In this document: positions 52,490-61,400 of the stretch, piece by piece
Numbering within the stretch: position 1 is the stretch's first letter
Layout: each line of letters starts with the position of its first letter
NCBI GenBank assembly: GCA_028293745.1
Contig: JAQGOF010000105.1
Coordinates: 1-64,000, forward strand
DNA length: 64,000 bases
Source: Gammaproteobacteria bacterium
GTDB taxonomy: Bacteria > Pseudomonadota > Gammaproteobacteria > Steroidobacterales > Steroidobacteraceae
Direction: 5' to 3'
Position numbers and translations under genes: made by a program
The notes under the pieces: generated by a model
Databases searched by the model: none
Told to the model about the DNA's origin: nothing
The model's input: only the letters and a program-made list of their open reading frames with translations

Positions 52490-55426
52490 CCCGTCTCCGG
52501 GGGCTCCGACATACAGCGTATTCCGCCGAACCAACACGCGTCCGAGAGAGTTGGCGAGTGCCCGCATATCTTCGACAGTCATCTCCTGCCCATGAATAGC
52601 GCCAGCAGCACGGGTGATGCTTTCGTTCATCAGGGTTCCGCCGAGATCGTCTGCGCCCGCCTGGAGAGCGGCACGCATGCCGTTATGGCCCATCTTCACC
52701 CATGAAGTTTGGATATGAGAGAAGTAGGGATGCAGTACGAGGCGCGCGACGGCATGCATGAGCACAGCCTCCCGAAATGTCGGGCCCGGCCGGGCGCGAC
52801 CACGCTTGTACAGCGGGGCTTCGTGAGCCACGAATGGCAATGGTACGAACTCCGTAAACCCATCTGTGCGCTTCTGTAAATCGCGCAGGGACAGCAGGTG
52901 CCGCGCCCAGGAGCGATAGTCATCGACGTGTCCGAACATGATGGTGGCGGTCGTGCGCAAACCTAAGCTATGAGCAGCATCGATGACCTCGAGCCACTGA
53001 CCGGTGTTGAGTTTGTCCGGGCAAAGCACTTGCCGGACTCCGTCATCAAGAATCTCAGCGGCCGTGCCCGGCAGACTGCCTAACCCCTCGTCCCGCAAGA
53101 GACGCAGGTAAGCGGGTAGGCTGAGCCCGAGCGTAGTCGCGCCATGCAATATCTCAAGCGGTGAGAATGCATGAACGTGGATGGCGGGTACCGCCTTCTT
53201 CACAGCACGCAGAATATCGACATAGGTTTCGCCGGTGAAACTCGGATGAATGCCACCTTGGAGGCACACCTCCGTAGCGCCGCGCATCCAGGCCTCCTGA
53301 ACTCTCGCCCCTATCTCATCCAGTTCCAAAAGATACGGCTTTTCCGCTCCCTCGCGATTGCGTTTGCCCTTCGAGAAGGCACAAAACCCGCAACCATAGG
53401 TGCAAATGTTTGTGTAGTTGATGTTGCGATTTACAACGTACGTAGCGACATTGCCTACCGTGGATGTACGAACATGGTCAGCCGCTTCACAGACGGCCGC
53501 AAAGTCACTGTCCCGTGCCTCGAACAGGCGCTCCACCTCGTCCTCCCCGATGTCCTGCGCACCTTGCTCGATGATGTTTGTGAGCAACTTCGACACTGAC
53601 GCAGAGCGACGGCCATACACGCCGGACACTGGCAATTCTGCCGACCGCCCGGCTCGCCAATAGTCCTCGCGTCCATGGCCACTGCCGTCGCTGAGCTCCA
53701 GCACGCTCCGCCGCATCGCCGGATCAAGCCACATATCGGGCGCGCGAGCGTAGGAGGGGTAGATCGTCAAGCGCTCGGTCAGGATCTTCCCGGCCAGCGC
53801 CGTCTCTTTGTGCAGGCGCTCGATCTGCGGCCACGGCGCCTCCGGATTTACATAGTCGGGGGTTAGCGGCGACACGCCACCCCAATCGTTCACACCGGCC
53901 TCGACCAGGTGCCCCAACACTCCGGGATTGAGGTTGGGCGGAGCCTGAATGTTCATGTAAGGGCCGAACAAAATGCGCGCAACCGACACAGTCCAGACAA
54001 GCTCCTCCAGTGGAGGCGCGATGGCCTTGGTCATGCGCGTGCCGGGCTTCGGCAGAAAGTTTTGGATGATGATTTCCTGGATGTGGCCGTAGCGCTCGTG
54101 AAGCGCCCGGATCGCCAGTAGAGAGTCGATTCGCTCAGCCCGCGTCTCACCAATGCCGATCAAGATGCCCGTGGTGAACGGCACTCTCTGACGGCCAGCT
54201 TCGGCGATGGTCGCCAACCGTACCGCAGGTACCTTGTCGGGCGAACCGTAATGCGGGGCACCTTTCATGCAAAGTCGGTCCGAGACGCTTTCCAGCATCA
54301 ACCCCATTGAGGCCGAGACCGGCCTCAGCATGGCAATCTCTTCGGCAGTCATGCAGCCGGCGTTGATGTGTGGCAGCAGGCCTGTCTGGTCTCGCACGGC
54401 GGCAGCAACGTGCGCGACATAGTGGAGGGTGGTATCAAAACCAGCCTCCGCGAGCCAACTCTTCGCGACGTTGTAGCGCAGCTCGGGCTTTTCGCCGAGC
54501 GTAAAAAGGGCTTCCTTGCATCCTCGTTTCGCTCCTGCCGCCGCCGTGGCGACCGCTTCGTCCACCGACATGAATGGGCGGCCGACGCGGCGCGGCGTCT
54601 TGGCGAAGGTGCAGTAATGGCAGGTGTCGCGGCAGAGCTGGGTCAGCGGCAGGAACACTTTGCGCGAGTAGGTCACAAGCGCACCATGACCGACATCGCG
54701 TAGGCGAGAAGCCCGCGCGACGAGCTCTTCAAGCGCGTCGGTACCGAGGGACAGCGCCTCAGGGCCGAGGGGCAGCGATAAGCCGACAAACGGACGTAAC
54801 CGCGCCGGCACCACACCGCCGGTGAGCCTGTCCAGATCCGCATCGGTGTCCACGTCGAATGCCGCTTCCTGGGAGTGAAGTTCCTTGGCTCGTGGACCTG
54901 CCGCAAGCTGATGGGCCGCAAAACTGGCGGGCCCAAACGCAGGCGTGAACGGCAGCCTGGGATCGATCAACACTACATTCGTCCCCGTACCCTGGCGACA
55001 GCGGACTAAGCCGATGACAGACTCACCTTGGACACGTCGCGATTCGAGATACGCGCAGATCAGAGCATCGACGCCGCGCGGCGATAGTAGAGCGAGATCC
55101 GCGTGGATAATGGCACAGATGTCGCCGCCGCGCGCGCGGATCTCCGCTAGACCATGCGCGCATGCGGTGTTGAGATCCGCTTCCTCTTGAAGCACTTCCG
55201 CGCCCGCTTGTCGCGCCTCATCTGCAACCTCCGGATCGGCAGTCACGACGAGCACACCGGCCACAAGCCGCGAGCCGGCAAGGGCGAACAGCGTTTGGGC
55301 CAGCAGCGCGCGAGCAAAAGCTTCTCGCCGCGGCCCCAGCGCAAGCGCAAGCCTCTGCTTGGACGAGCTGAGCGCCTTGACAGGGACAACTGCCCAGACT
55401 TTCAAACCATGCACTGAGGTACTCAC
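52442..55426 (-). CDS. CofC-CofG-CofH triple fusion, F420 precursor biosynthesis
   Basis: 994 residues from GTG 55426, overlapping the DUF1214-like gene stop as GTGA. Residues about 1-205 form a CofC/FbiD nucleotidyltransferase: VWAVVPVKALSSSKQRLA, IIHADLALLSPRG, GTNVVLIDPRLPFTPAFG, DVDTDADLDRL. Residues about 220-590 are CofG, a radical-SAM domain with CX3CX2C in CRDTCHYCTF, then LLPHINAGCMT and LMLESVS. Residues about 620-985 are CofH with a second cluster motif in CTYGCGFCAF, CLQGGIHPSF, HAFSPLEI and SWVKMGHNGM. CofG and CofH together make the deazaflavin FO; CofC activates the phospho-acid that CofD attaches. In actinobacteria CofG-CofH form FbiC and CofC is separate, so this is an unusual third fusion. 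All catalytic Cys are kept. Confidence 0.9.
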   Translation of the reverse strand: MSTSVHGLKVWAVVPVKALSSSKQRLALALGPRREAFARALLAQTLFALAGSRLVAGVLVVTADPEVADEARQAGAEVLQEEADLNTACAHGLAEIRARGGDICAIIHADLALLSPRGVDALICAYLESRRVQGESVIGLVRCRQGTGTNVVLIDPRLPFTPAFGPASFAAHQLAAGPRAKELHSQEAAFDVDTDADLDRLTGGVVPARLRPFVGLSLPLGPEALSLGTDALEELVARASRLRDVGHGALVTYSRKVFLPLTQLCRDTCHYCTFAKTPRRVGRPFMSVDEAVATAAAGAKRGCKEALFTLGEKPELRYNVAKSWLAEAGFDTTLHYVAHVAAAVRDQTGLLPHINAGCMTAEEIAMLRPVSASMGLMLESVSDRLCMKGAPHYGSPDKVPAVRLATIAEAGRQRVPFTTGILIGIGETRAERIDSLLAIRALHERYGHIQEIIIQNFLPKPGTRMTKAIAPPLEELVWTVSVARILFGPYMNIQAPPNLNPGVLGHLVEAGVNDWGGVSPLTPDYVNPEAPWPQIERLHKETALAGKILTERLTIYPSYARAPDMWLDPAMRRSVLELSDGSGHGREDYWRAGRSAELPVSGVYGRRSASVSKLLTNIIEQGAQDIGEDEVERLFEARDSDFAAVCEAADHVRTSTVGNVATYVVNRNINYTNICTYGCGFCAFSKGKRNREGAEKPYLLELDEIGARVQEAWMRGATEVCLQGGIHPSFTGETYVDILRAVKKAVPAIHVHAFSPLEILHGATTLGLSLPAYLRLLRDEGLGSLPGTAAEILDDGVRQVLCPDKLNTGQWLEVIDAAHSLGLRTTATIMFGHVDDYRSWARHLLSLRDLQKRTDGFTEFVPLPFVAHEAPLYKRGRARPGPTFREAVLMHAVARLVLHPYFSHIQTSWVKMGHNGMRAALQAGADDLGGTLMNESITRAAGAIHGQEMTVEDMRALANSLGRVLVRRNTLYVGAPGDGLLRRGERQESPLIEA

Positions 55427-56658
55427 AAGCTGAAACGCTGCCTGATCCCGTCGAAGCGCTCCCGCATTTGGCGGACTCTTTCCTCGGGCGTGACTCGCGT
55501 CGTGTCTGCAGGCAAAGCGGCTGCCAGCTGGGAGCGCTTGACCACCTCTGTACGAAAGACAGTCTGCGCCTCGCTCATCAGATTCCGATACGTCACGTTG
55601 CCTCGCTCGAAACCCTGCGTGTCCATCCAGTTGTGAAACCCGAGATCATCGTGACTGAGGATCAGCCGGACCTTGCCATCACCATCCACTTTTGTACGGC
55701 TCGGCGTATAGCTCACCGGGCGGTAGAGATAGTCCATGCTGTTGAAGAAGACCCCCATGTTGGTCATCATCCAGAAGCCGCCGTGACTGTCGAACTCGAT
55801 AATCAGGGCCTCGTCGGACCCCAACTGCCAACACATATTCGCAACTGCGCGGCCCCGCCGCTTGTCTGCTGCAGCATCACCCTTCGGCTCCGCCGGAAAG
55901 CGGTTGACGTTCACCGGGTCGACGCTACCGCCGCTGTACTGGTAGGGGTGCTCCGGCCAGTCCTTCATCAGTCCGGTCAGAAACTGTCCCGCCCAATCCA
56001 TCGCGTCCACAATGACCTCGGGTGTCGGTATTGGCCGGGGCTCGGCCATCCCGACACGCTCGATGCGCAGCCGCGCCGGCAGCTCGGTCCAACGGTCAAA
56101 ACCCTGACGCAGGAAGAGTTTGCGCGAGCCAGGCGTCGTGGGCAGCCAATTGGGCCCGCGCCCGGGTCCACCGAGGTACAGCTCGAAGCTACCATCCCAC
56201 CCCGTTTCGAGTTGCTGCCCGAACAGGTTGGCCTCGGGAATGTCGCCGAAGGGCTCGTGCAAGCTGGGCCAGTCGGTTCCGGGCTGTTTTTCGGGCCGCG
56301 GGCCCTGCACGGTGAAGTTCAGAAATCGCGCCGTGCCGCGATTGCCCGCGATCTTGTAAACCGACGCACCGTCAATCCAGGCCTGCTGGTAGATGAAGTC
56401 GGCGCTGTCGCTGCCGAGCTTGCAGAAAGGGGTGCAGAACGCATGCAGGACCGGGAACCGCGTGTCCTTGGTCTCCAGGGCCAGGTCAAAGGCCTGGCCG
56501 AGGTTTTGTGTCAGGAATCGAAACGCGTCCGCCCGGTGCAGCGGCGCTGGCGGGTTGTAATCCTTGAACACCTGGTCCCCGGCCTGCTGCAGGCGTTCAC
56601 AGAACACCCGCCAGGCAGCACGCAAGGCGTCATCGTCGCGACAATCTCCGAAGGCCAT
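55423..56658 (-). CDS. DUF1214-like protein
   Basis: 411 residues from ATG 56658, chosen because it follows the upstream stop by 2 bases with GGGAG just before; an in-frame start 141 bases earlier would extend into the upstream gene. The protein has WRVFCERLQQAGDQVF early, then FLNFTVQGPRPEKQPGTDW, TPGSRKLFLRQGFDRWT and a C-terminal DEALIIEFDSHGGFWMMTNMGVFFNSMDY followed by ILSHDDLGFHNWMDTQGFERGNVTYRN. The E-F-Q/D...W and H-N-W-x-D-T-x-G-F-x-x-G patterns recall DUF1214 proteins, which are frequent in catabolic clusters. Function is unknown. It is coupled to both neighbours in the F420 operon. Confidence 0.65.
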   Translation of the reverse strand: MAFGDCRDDDALRAAWRVFCERLQQAGDQVFKDYNPPAPLHRADAFRFLTQNLGQAFDLALETKDTRFPVLHAFCTPFCKLGSDSADFIYQQAWIDGASVYKIAGNRGTARFLNFTVQGPRPEKQPGTDWPSLHEPFGDIPEANLFGQQLETGWDGSFELYLGGPGRGPNWLPTTPGSRKLFLRQGFDRWTELPARLRIERVGMAEPRPIPTPEVIVDAMDWAGQFLTGLMKDWPEHPYQYSGGSVDPVNVNRFPAEPKGDAAADKRRGRAVANMCWQLGSDEALIIEFDSHGGFWMMTNMGVFFNSMDYLYRPVSYTPSRTKVDGDGKVRLILSHDDLGFHNWMDTQGFERGNVTYRNLMSEAQTVFRTEVVKRSQLAAALPADTTRVTPEERVRQMRERFDGIRQRFSL

Positions 56659-56660
56659 CG

Positions 56661-57527
56661 TCACACTCCCAGCGATCGCAGTATTCCACCGAGATTTTCC
56701 GCCGCCCTGCGAACGGCTGCGACCCTGCCTTCCGCATCGATGCGCGGCCCAATCAACTCGATGTCGAAGGTGCCCGTATATCCGGCATCCAGCATCCACT
56801 GCACGATTCGCTTGACTGGAATAGCGCCGTCTCCGGGAACCGCCCGCGACGGCAAGGACCGATCGCCGTACACGTAATCGCAGACCTGCACGAGATTGCA
56901 GCGCGGCATGGCACGCTCGATCGACTCACGCAACCCAGCTTCGGTCCAGCAAGCAAACAGGTCGATGCATACGCCTACATCCGCCAACTCCGCAAGGGTT
57001 ACCGCGTCGCGCAAAGTATGCGCGATATGTACGTCGGCGTAGAGAGGTGCTGAATTCTCGATCATCAACGGAATGCCGGCCGCCTTTGCCTGCATGACGC
57101 ATGGCGCGAGCGCTGCCCGGAAAGCTTGCGCCGCTTCTTCCCACGCGAGCGAGCCATGACCACCTGTCAGCATGTAGATCGAGCGCGCATGGAGGCTTTT
57201 GGCATCGTGGATCAAGCGCGTCAGCGTGTCGCGCGCATCGCGCCAGGACTCTTCACGTAGTTCCAAATGCCGACCGGGCAGAAACACATGAGTCATGCTT
57301 TCAACACTACAATTGTTCGTTCGAAGCGCCTCCCGTGCCGCAGGAAGCCCTTCCTTCAGCAGAACGTCGCTCGCCAGACTCACGCGACGCGCGCCAAGCT
57401 CGCGACAGAAGCCAGCCAGCTCGCTCAAGGTGGCGCCCGGAAAGCAAACAGCGTGTACGGACAGTCTTTCGTGCATGTCGGTGTCGCCCTGCGATCGGCC
57501 CGGCTCGGGACGCCCGAGCGCCTTCAC
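56661..57527 (-). CDS. sugar-phosphate isomerase/epimerase-like TIM-barrel protein
   Basis: 288 residues from GTG 57527 (GTGA overlap with the sulfotransferase), with ATG 57476 as a shorter option. AP-endonuclease-2-like TIM barrel: VHAVCFPGATLSELAGFCRELGARRVSL, then SIYMLTGGHGSLAWEEAAQAF, IPLMIENSAPLYADVHIAHT with the metal-binding Glu, VGVCIDLFACWTEAGL with the Asp, NLVQVCDYVYGDR, PGDGAIPVKRIVQWMLDAGYTGTFDIELIG with the last metal Glu. It probably isomerises or epimerises a keto-sugar or a similar small molecule using a divalent metal. Its substrate is unknown. Confidence 0.82.
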   Translation of the reverse strand: MKALGRPEPGRSQGDTDMHERLSVHAVCFPGATLSELAGFCRELGARRVSLASDVLLKEGLPAAREALRTNNCSVESMTHVFLPGRHLELREESWRDARDTLTRLIHDAKSLHARSIYMLTGGHGSLAWEEAAQAFRAALAPCVMQAKAAGIPLMIENSAPLYADVHIAHTLRDAVTLAELADVGVCIDLFACWTEAGLRESIERAMPRCNLVQVCDYVYGDRSLPSRAVPGDGAIPVKRIVQWMLDAGYTGTFDIELIGPRIDAEGRVAAVRRAAENLGGILRSLGV

Positions 57528-58693
57528 TTTCGCCGTTCCATCTCCAGCCCGAAGCGTTTCCGATAAGGCTCGAATTGCGCGTGCAGCGCCTCGATGTCCG
57601 CGCCAATCACGTCGGTCGAATACCGAAACTTCCCATACCGGTCAGCCTTGTTGTTTTGCAAATAACTGCGCATGGCGGCCTCGGTCTCAGGGCCAAACGG
57701 CACGCCGCACTTCTCGTAGAAACCGCGGATCGTCCCGACAGGGTCGGCGGTGAAGTCCGGGTATCGAACGTGATGTATGCGGGGATCGTTGATCAACGGG
57801 TTGTTCAGGGTCGCCTGAAAGCTTGCACGGCTGGCGGCCAGGTGTATGCGCGCCTGCTCCTTCCAGTCCACATGGCCGGTCAGCGCTTCCACGAGCTCAC
57901 CCGTGAGGACGATGCGCGAGGCTGTAACCTGGACGGGGTCGCGGTGCACCCAGATGATCCGCGCATCCGGGTAGGTTTCAAACAGGGCCTGCAGCCGCGC
58001 TCCGTGAAAGCCCTTCAGCACCCAGTACTTCTTCGGTCGGCCGAACTGACACTGCTGGAGCATCATCTTGTGCAAGCGGTACTGAGCACGGGGGTCCATG
58101 GGCAAGCCGCCGATGTTCATGCCCATCGGCACGCGCCACCACGCCGTCGGTGTCATCACACGGAAATCGAATGCCCAGGTGCGCTCGCATTCCGGCAGCC
58201 CGTTGCCCAACATGTCGTTGTAGGGATGGCTGATGAGCCACTTGGGGATTCTCTCGAGGATTTCTCTCCAGTCCTGATCGGCGCGGGCGCGCCGAGGATC
58301 ATTGGGTGCAGCCAGGCCGGGAGGCGGCGAGGGGTACATCACTTCCCAGAATCGAAGTGCGCGCCCGTTGGGATCGACAGACAACAGCGCATGGAGCAAG
58401 GTCGTCCCGGAACGCGGCTCTCCGGTCGCAAACAGCGGTTGTTCAATCTTCTCTGCGGCGACGGGCGAGCGCTTGCGGTCTTCCATGAGCTGCAGTCGCG
58501 AGGTCAGGAGCCACGAACAGACCGATGCCGCGGCACGTTGACCGGTCTCATCCATCCGCTGGGCTTGAAGCCAGGACACCGCTTGGCGAAACCTGGCAGG
58601 CAGCGTGTTGTCCCCATAGTCACTCAGACGGGTGTCGGCTTCCGCCTGTGCGAGTAGCGTATCAGCGTTCAGGATTTCGTTACTGGAGTCCAT
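57524..58693 (-). CDS. sulfotransferase-family protein
   Basis: 389 residues from ATG 58693, just 4 bases after the stop of the LLM oxidoreductase gene; an upstream in-frame ATG at 58723 overlaps that gene. The PAPS 5'-phosphosulfate loop is at LFATGEPRSGTTLLHALLSVDPNG (about 85-108) and the 3'-phosphate site at IIWVHRDPVQVTASRIVLTGEL, with HHVRYPDFTADPVGTI-like HVRYPDFTADPVGTIRGFYEKCGVPFG at the end. This fits the bacterial sulfotransferase_3 family. It should transfer sulfate to a hydroxyl of a small molecule such as a steroid or phenol, in the cytoplasm. Placement in the F420 operon is notable. Confidence 0.85.
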   Translation of the reverse strand: MDSSNEILNADTLLAQAEADTRLSDYGDNTLPARFRQAVSWLQAQRMDETGQRAAASVCSWLLTSRLQLMEDRKRSPVAAEKIEQPLFATGEPRSGTTLLHALLSVDPNGRALRFWEVMYPSPPPGLAAPNDPRRARADQDWREILERIPKWLISHPYNDMLGNGLPECERTWAFDFRVMTPTAWWRVPMGMNIGGLPMDPRAQYRLHKMMLQQCQFGRPKKYWVLKGFHGARLQALFETYPDARIIWVHRDPVQVTASRIVLTGELVEALTGHVDWKEQARIHLAASRASFQATLNNPLINDPRIHHVRYPDFTADPVGTIRGFYEKCGVPFGPETEAAMRSYLQNNKADRYGKFRYSTDVIGADIEALHAQFEPYRKRFGLEMERRK

Positions 58694-58697
58694 GTGT

Positions 58698-59816
58698 TCA
58701 CCCAACAAGACGCACGATCTCATCTTCAGCGTCCCGCACCTTTTGGGCGGAGCGCGCCGCGTACTTCAGTCCGGCCATTCCCCCGTAGTCGAGGATCTTG
58801 CAGACGCGCAAGCCGGCTTCCACGTAACCCTTGAGAGTGCGCGCGATCTGTTTGGGCGTGCCATGCGGTACGACTGAGAGGATCGCCTCGACGTTGACCT
58901 GCTTCAACATCGCGAGAATCCGTTCACGCGGCAGTACCTCGGGGTTGATGTCCTGATAGCCGCGCCAGCTATCGCCCAGCGGATGCTCGAAGCCGTGCTG
59001 GCGCATGATCTGTGCTGGAATCTGCAGGACGTAGGCCTTCACGAGAGGCGCTTCGAGTATCTGAGCCAGTTCCGCATCGTTGTCGGCAATCAGACAGGTC
59101 CAGATGAACGCCGGCGTGATGGCCTGGGGATCGCGACCGGCCCGCTCGGCCGAGCTGCGTACCACGTGGAGTTTCTCCGCATAGTCTTCGGGTGAGTAGG
59201 CGCCGGCCGGCCACCAGCCATCGCAATGGCGGCCAATGATGTCCAACATGCGCGGACCGCTGCCTCCCGCCCAGATCCTGGGCACACGTCCCTCGTACGG
59301 CTCGGTGTCCAGGCGTGCGTGCCGCAGCTGGTAGAACTGACCTGAGAAGTCCACCGGTCCTTCGCTTTCCCAGAGCATGCGGATGACCTTGAGCGACTCC
59401 TCGAACCGACCTACAGGTTTGGAGAAGTCGAACCCGTACGGGACGGTGTTTTCCGTTTCACCGCTACCCACCCCAAGTATGAAGCGGCCGCGCGAGATGT
59501 GGTCGATAGTCAATGCGGTCTGTGCCAGCAGGGATGGATGCCGGCGCACGGTATCCACCACGCTGGTTACGATCGGCACATTCTTCGTTAGCGCGGCAAC
59601 AGCTGCGGCTATCGCGAGTCCATCGAGGTGACGGTGTGGCGAAGCAGACGTGGTCGCGAGATCCGTGAACTCCGGCGTCCAGATCGCGTCAGGCCAGAAG
59701 CTCACCATGTGATCCGGAAGCCAGATCGAGTGATAGCGGCCGCTGTCCAACACACCGAGCGTCGATAAGTCCATTGGAAGCGTCGTACGAAAAAAGGCCG
59801 CCGGCTGAATCTTCAT
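58698..59816 (-). CDS. LLM-class F420-dependent oxidoreductase
   Basis: 372 residues from ATG 59816, preceded by AGGGGA; a longer start at 59846 is less likely. TIM-barrel luciferase-like fold: YHSIWLPDHMVSFWPDAIWTPEFTDLATT, NVPIVTSVVDTVRRHPSLLAQTALTIDHISRGRFILGVGSGETENTVPYGFDF, the conserved PRIWAGGSGPRMLDIIGRHCDGWWPAG, and VPHGTPKQIARTLKGYVEAGLRVCKI at the end. These are the signatures of the F420-dependent subgroup (the GSGE and GGSGPR regions). It catalyses hydride transfer between F420H2 and an organic substrate. Together with the biosynthesis genes it argues that the operon both makes and uses F420. Confidence 0.9.
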   Translation of the reverse strand: MKIQPAAFFRTTLPMDLSTLGVLDSGRYHSIWLPDHMVSFWPDAIWTPEFTDLATTSASPHRHLDGLAIAAAVAALTKNVPIVTSVVDTVRRHPSLLAQTALTIDHISRGRFILGVGSGETENTVPYGFDFSKPVGRFEESLKVIRMLWESEGPVDFSGQFYQLRHARLDTEPYEGRVPRIWAGGSGPRMLDIIGRHCDGWWPAGAYSPEDYAEKLHVVRSSAERAGRDPQAITPAFIWTCLIADNDAELAQILEAPLVKAYVLQIPAQIMRQHGFEHPLGDSWRGYQDINPEVLPRERILAMLKQVNVEAILSVVPHGTPKQIARTLKGYVEAGLRVCKILDYGGMAGLKYAARSAQKVRDAEDEIVRLVG

Positions 59817-59981
59817 GATGTCCCCTATCGACGAGTCGCTGCGCAAATCCCTACTCGATGGTCGTCATTCTTTCCCTCGACGCAGGCGCCTCGCAACGCC
59901 GCCGACCGTCGATTTCGGGCCATGTGGCGTTTGGCCGGCACCGCGCAGCCGTCCATCGCCCGTGGGAGTCGCGCCACCCGC
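59817..59981. other. longest gap inside the F420 operon
   Basis: 165 bases between the LLM oxidoreductase start and the CofE stop; no coding segment or hairpin with T-run is obvious. It could hold a second promoter for the five downstream genes. Confidence 0.35.
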
Positions 59982-60737
59982 TTATCGGAAGAGATCTTCC
60001 GCGGGCGGCCGCACCAGCGCCGCTGCAGGGCAATCGTCCGCCTCCCAGCGCAAGCCGCGCACCAACACCGCCGGTACGCCCTCCGCGCCTTCGCCTGTCA
60101 CCAGCCCACCCGCGGCGGCGATCATGTCGCCGAGCGCGACTTGGGTAACCTCGAGCTTGCGCCCGTTACGATCCGCTTCGCCCCTGCGATCGATCAGCGC
60201 AGGCAGCCCGCTCGCGCCGATTGCAACATTGACCACACCCAAGCGCCACGGTCGTCCGAAGCTGTCGCAGATCAGGACTGCAGGCGGTTGAGGCCAGTAC
60301 TCGCCCAGCGCCGTGCGCAGCCGCTGCGCCGATGCGTCCGCATCGAGCGGCAACAGCAGTGCCCGATCTTGACCACCGGGTCCCATGTTGGATCGATCGA
60401 TGCCGGCGTTAGCCATGACATGGCCTGATCGGTGGCGCGTGATCAGCACCTCGGGCGCGGTGCGCACGACGGCGGTTGATTCAGCAAGCACGAGCTCGAC
60501 AAACCTCGCATCTTTGCGCGTAATCGCAGCGAGCTCGATCGCCTTTGGGGACGGCGTGACGCTGGCAAGCTCTACGAACCGTCCCTCCGCTTTGGAGACG
60601 ATCTTCTGAGTCACCATCAGCACGTCGTTTCGTTGAGGGACCAGGTCCGCAGCACTCAGCGCGTGCGCCAGCAGGCGCGCCAGGTCATCGCCCGGTACGA
60701 CCTCACCAATGGCCGAAAGAGGGTGGAGCTCAATCAC
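59982..60737 (-). CDS. cofE: CofE-type coenzyme F420-0:L-glutamate ligase
   Basis: 251 residues from GTG 60737. CofE/FbiB N-terminal fold: MIELHPLSAIGEVVPGDDLARLL, DVLMVTQKIVSKAEGRFVEL with the conserved Lys, VRTAPEVLITRHRSGHVMANAGIDRSNMGPG, where the ANAGID-SN motif binds GTP and metal, ILICDSFGRPWRLGVVNVAIGASGLPAL, and DMIAAAGGLVTGEGAEGVPAVLVRGL. It adds gamma-linked glutamate to F420-0 using GTP. It is the stand-alone CofE form, without the nitroreductase domain that FbiB carries. It is placed 6 bases after the stop of the reductase gene. Confidence 0.92.
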   Translation of the reverse strand: MIELHPLSAIGEVVPGDDLARLLAHALSAADLVPQRNDVLMVTQKIVSKAEGRFVELASVTPSPKAIELAAITRKDARFVELVLAESTAVVRTAPEVLITRHRSGHVMANAGIDRSNMGPGGQDRALLLPLDADASAQRLRTALGEYWPQPPAVLICDSFGRPWRLGVVNVAIGASGLPALIDRRGEADRNGRKLEVTQVALGDMIAAAGGLVTGEGAEGVPAVLVRGLRWEADDCPAAALVRPPAEDLFR

Positions 60738-60743
60738 GGCGCT

Positions 60744-61400
60744 TTACTCATCAGGAGTAACGAGCTGGCCCGTGATGACCACCCCGGCGCCGTCCACCTG
60801 ATAGGTCTTGTTGATGAATATGAGGACGGAGGTCATTGCCTCTGCTGCCGCCGAGTTGGTCAATGCACCGCCGTGAATACCTCGGAGCCCAGTCTGCGCG
60901 ACGAGCTCAACCACCTCAGCGCGGGCGCCTTTGTCGTCGCCGAACACGAGCACGTCGCAGTCGATGTGCTGATCCGTTGCAAGCTTGTGGGCAGCAACAT
61001 TGTGGAAGGCGGACACGACCCTCACGCCCGGACCCAACAGTTTCTGCGCGCGTTGGGCAGCGCTGCCTTCAGGCGGGAGCTGGACCCGCATCACTTTCGG
61101 TGGCACGAGCGGTACGGTGGTGTCGACTACGACTTTGCCGGCAACATGCGGCGCAATCTCGGCCAATGTGAGCTGCTGCGCGGCAAAGGGCACGGTCACA
61201 ATCACGATGCTCCCCGCCATTGCAGCGTCAGCGTTGGCAAGGCCCGTCAGCCCGAACCCAAGCTCAGCCGCGGTGCGGGCCGCGCTTTCCGCCGATCGGG
61301 AGCCAATGATTACTTTGCGTCCGGCTTTGGCCAGCCTGCGGGCGATCGCTGCGCCCAGCTTACCCGTCCCGCCGATTACCGCGATGGTCCTGTCTGACAT
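60744..61400 (-). CDS. F420-dependent NADP reductase-like protein (NPDR/Fno family)
   Basis: 218 residues from ATG 61400; its ATG overlaps the TetR gene stop by one base (TGATG). N-terminal Rossmann NADP site TIAVIGGTGKLGAAIARRLAKAGRKVIIGSRSAESA with the NADP-preferring basic loop, then VTVPFAAQQLTLAEIAPHVAGKVVVDTTVPL and the conserved VVSAFHNVAAHKLATD with H-N in the F420 pocket, then HGGALTNSAAAEAMTSVLIFINKTYQ. It resembles archaeal F420H2:NADP oxidoreductase and bacterial NPDR. It probably shuttles hydride between NADPH and F420 to supply the LLM enzyme. Confidence 0.9.
   Translation of the reverse strand: MSDRTIAVIGGTGKLGAAIARRLAKAGRKVIIGSRSAESAARTAAELGFGLTGLANADAAMAGSIVIVTVPFAAQQLTLAEIAPHVAGKVVVDTTVPLVPPKVMRVQLPPEGSAAQRAQKLLGPGVRVVSAFHNVAAHKLATDQHIDCDVLVFGDDKGARAEVVELVAQTGLRGIHGGALTNSAAAEAMTSVLIFINKTYQVDGAGVVITGQLVTPDE

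Noticed and set aside
55468-56877. Long + strand open frame of about 470 codons
   Set aside because: It mirrors the DUF1214-like gene on the opposite strand and reads as composition-driven, without signal or domain.
57101-58657. Long + strand open frame of over 500 codons
   Set aside because: It is antisense to the sulfotransferase and TIM-barrel genes, shows no family motif, and results from the GC-rich codon pattern.
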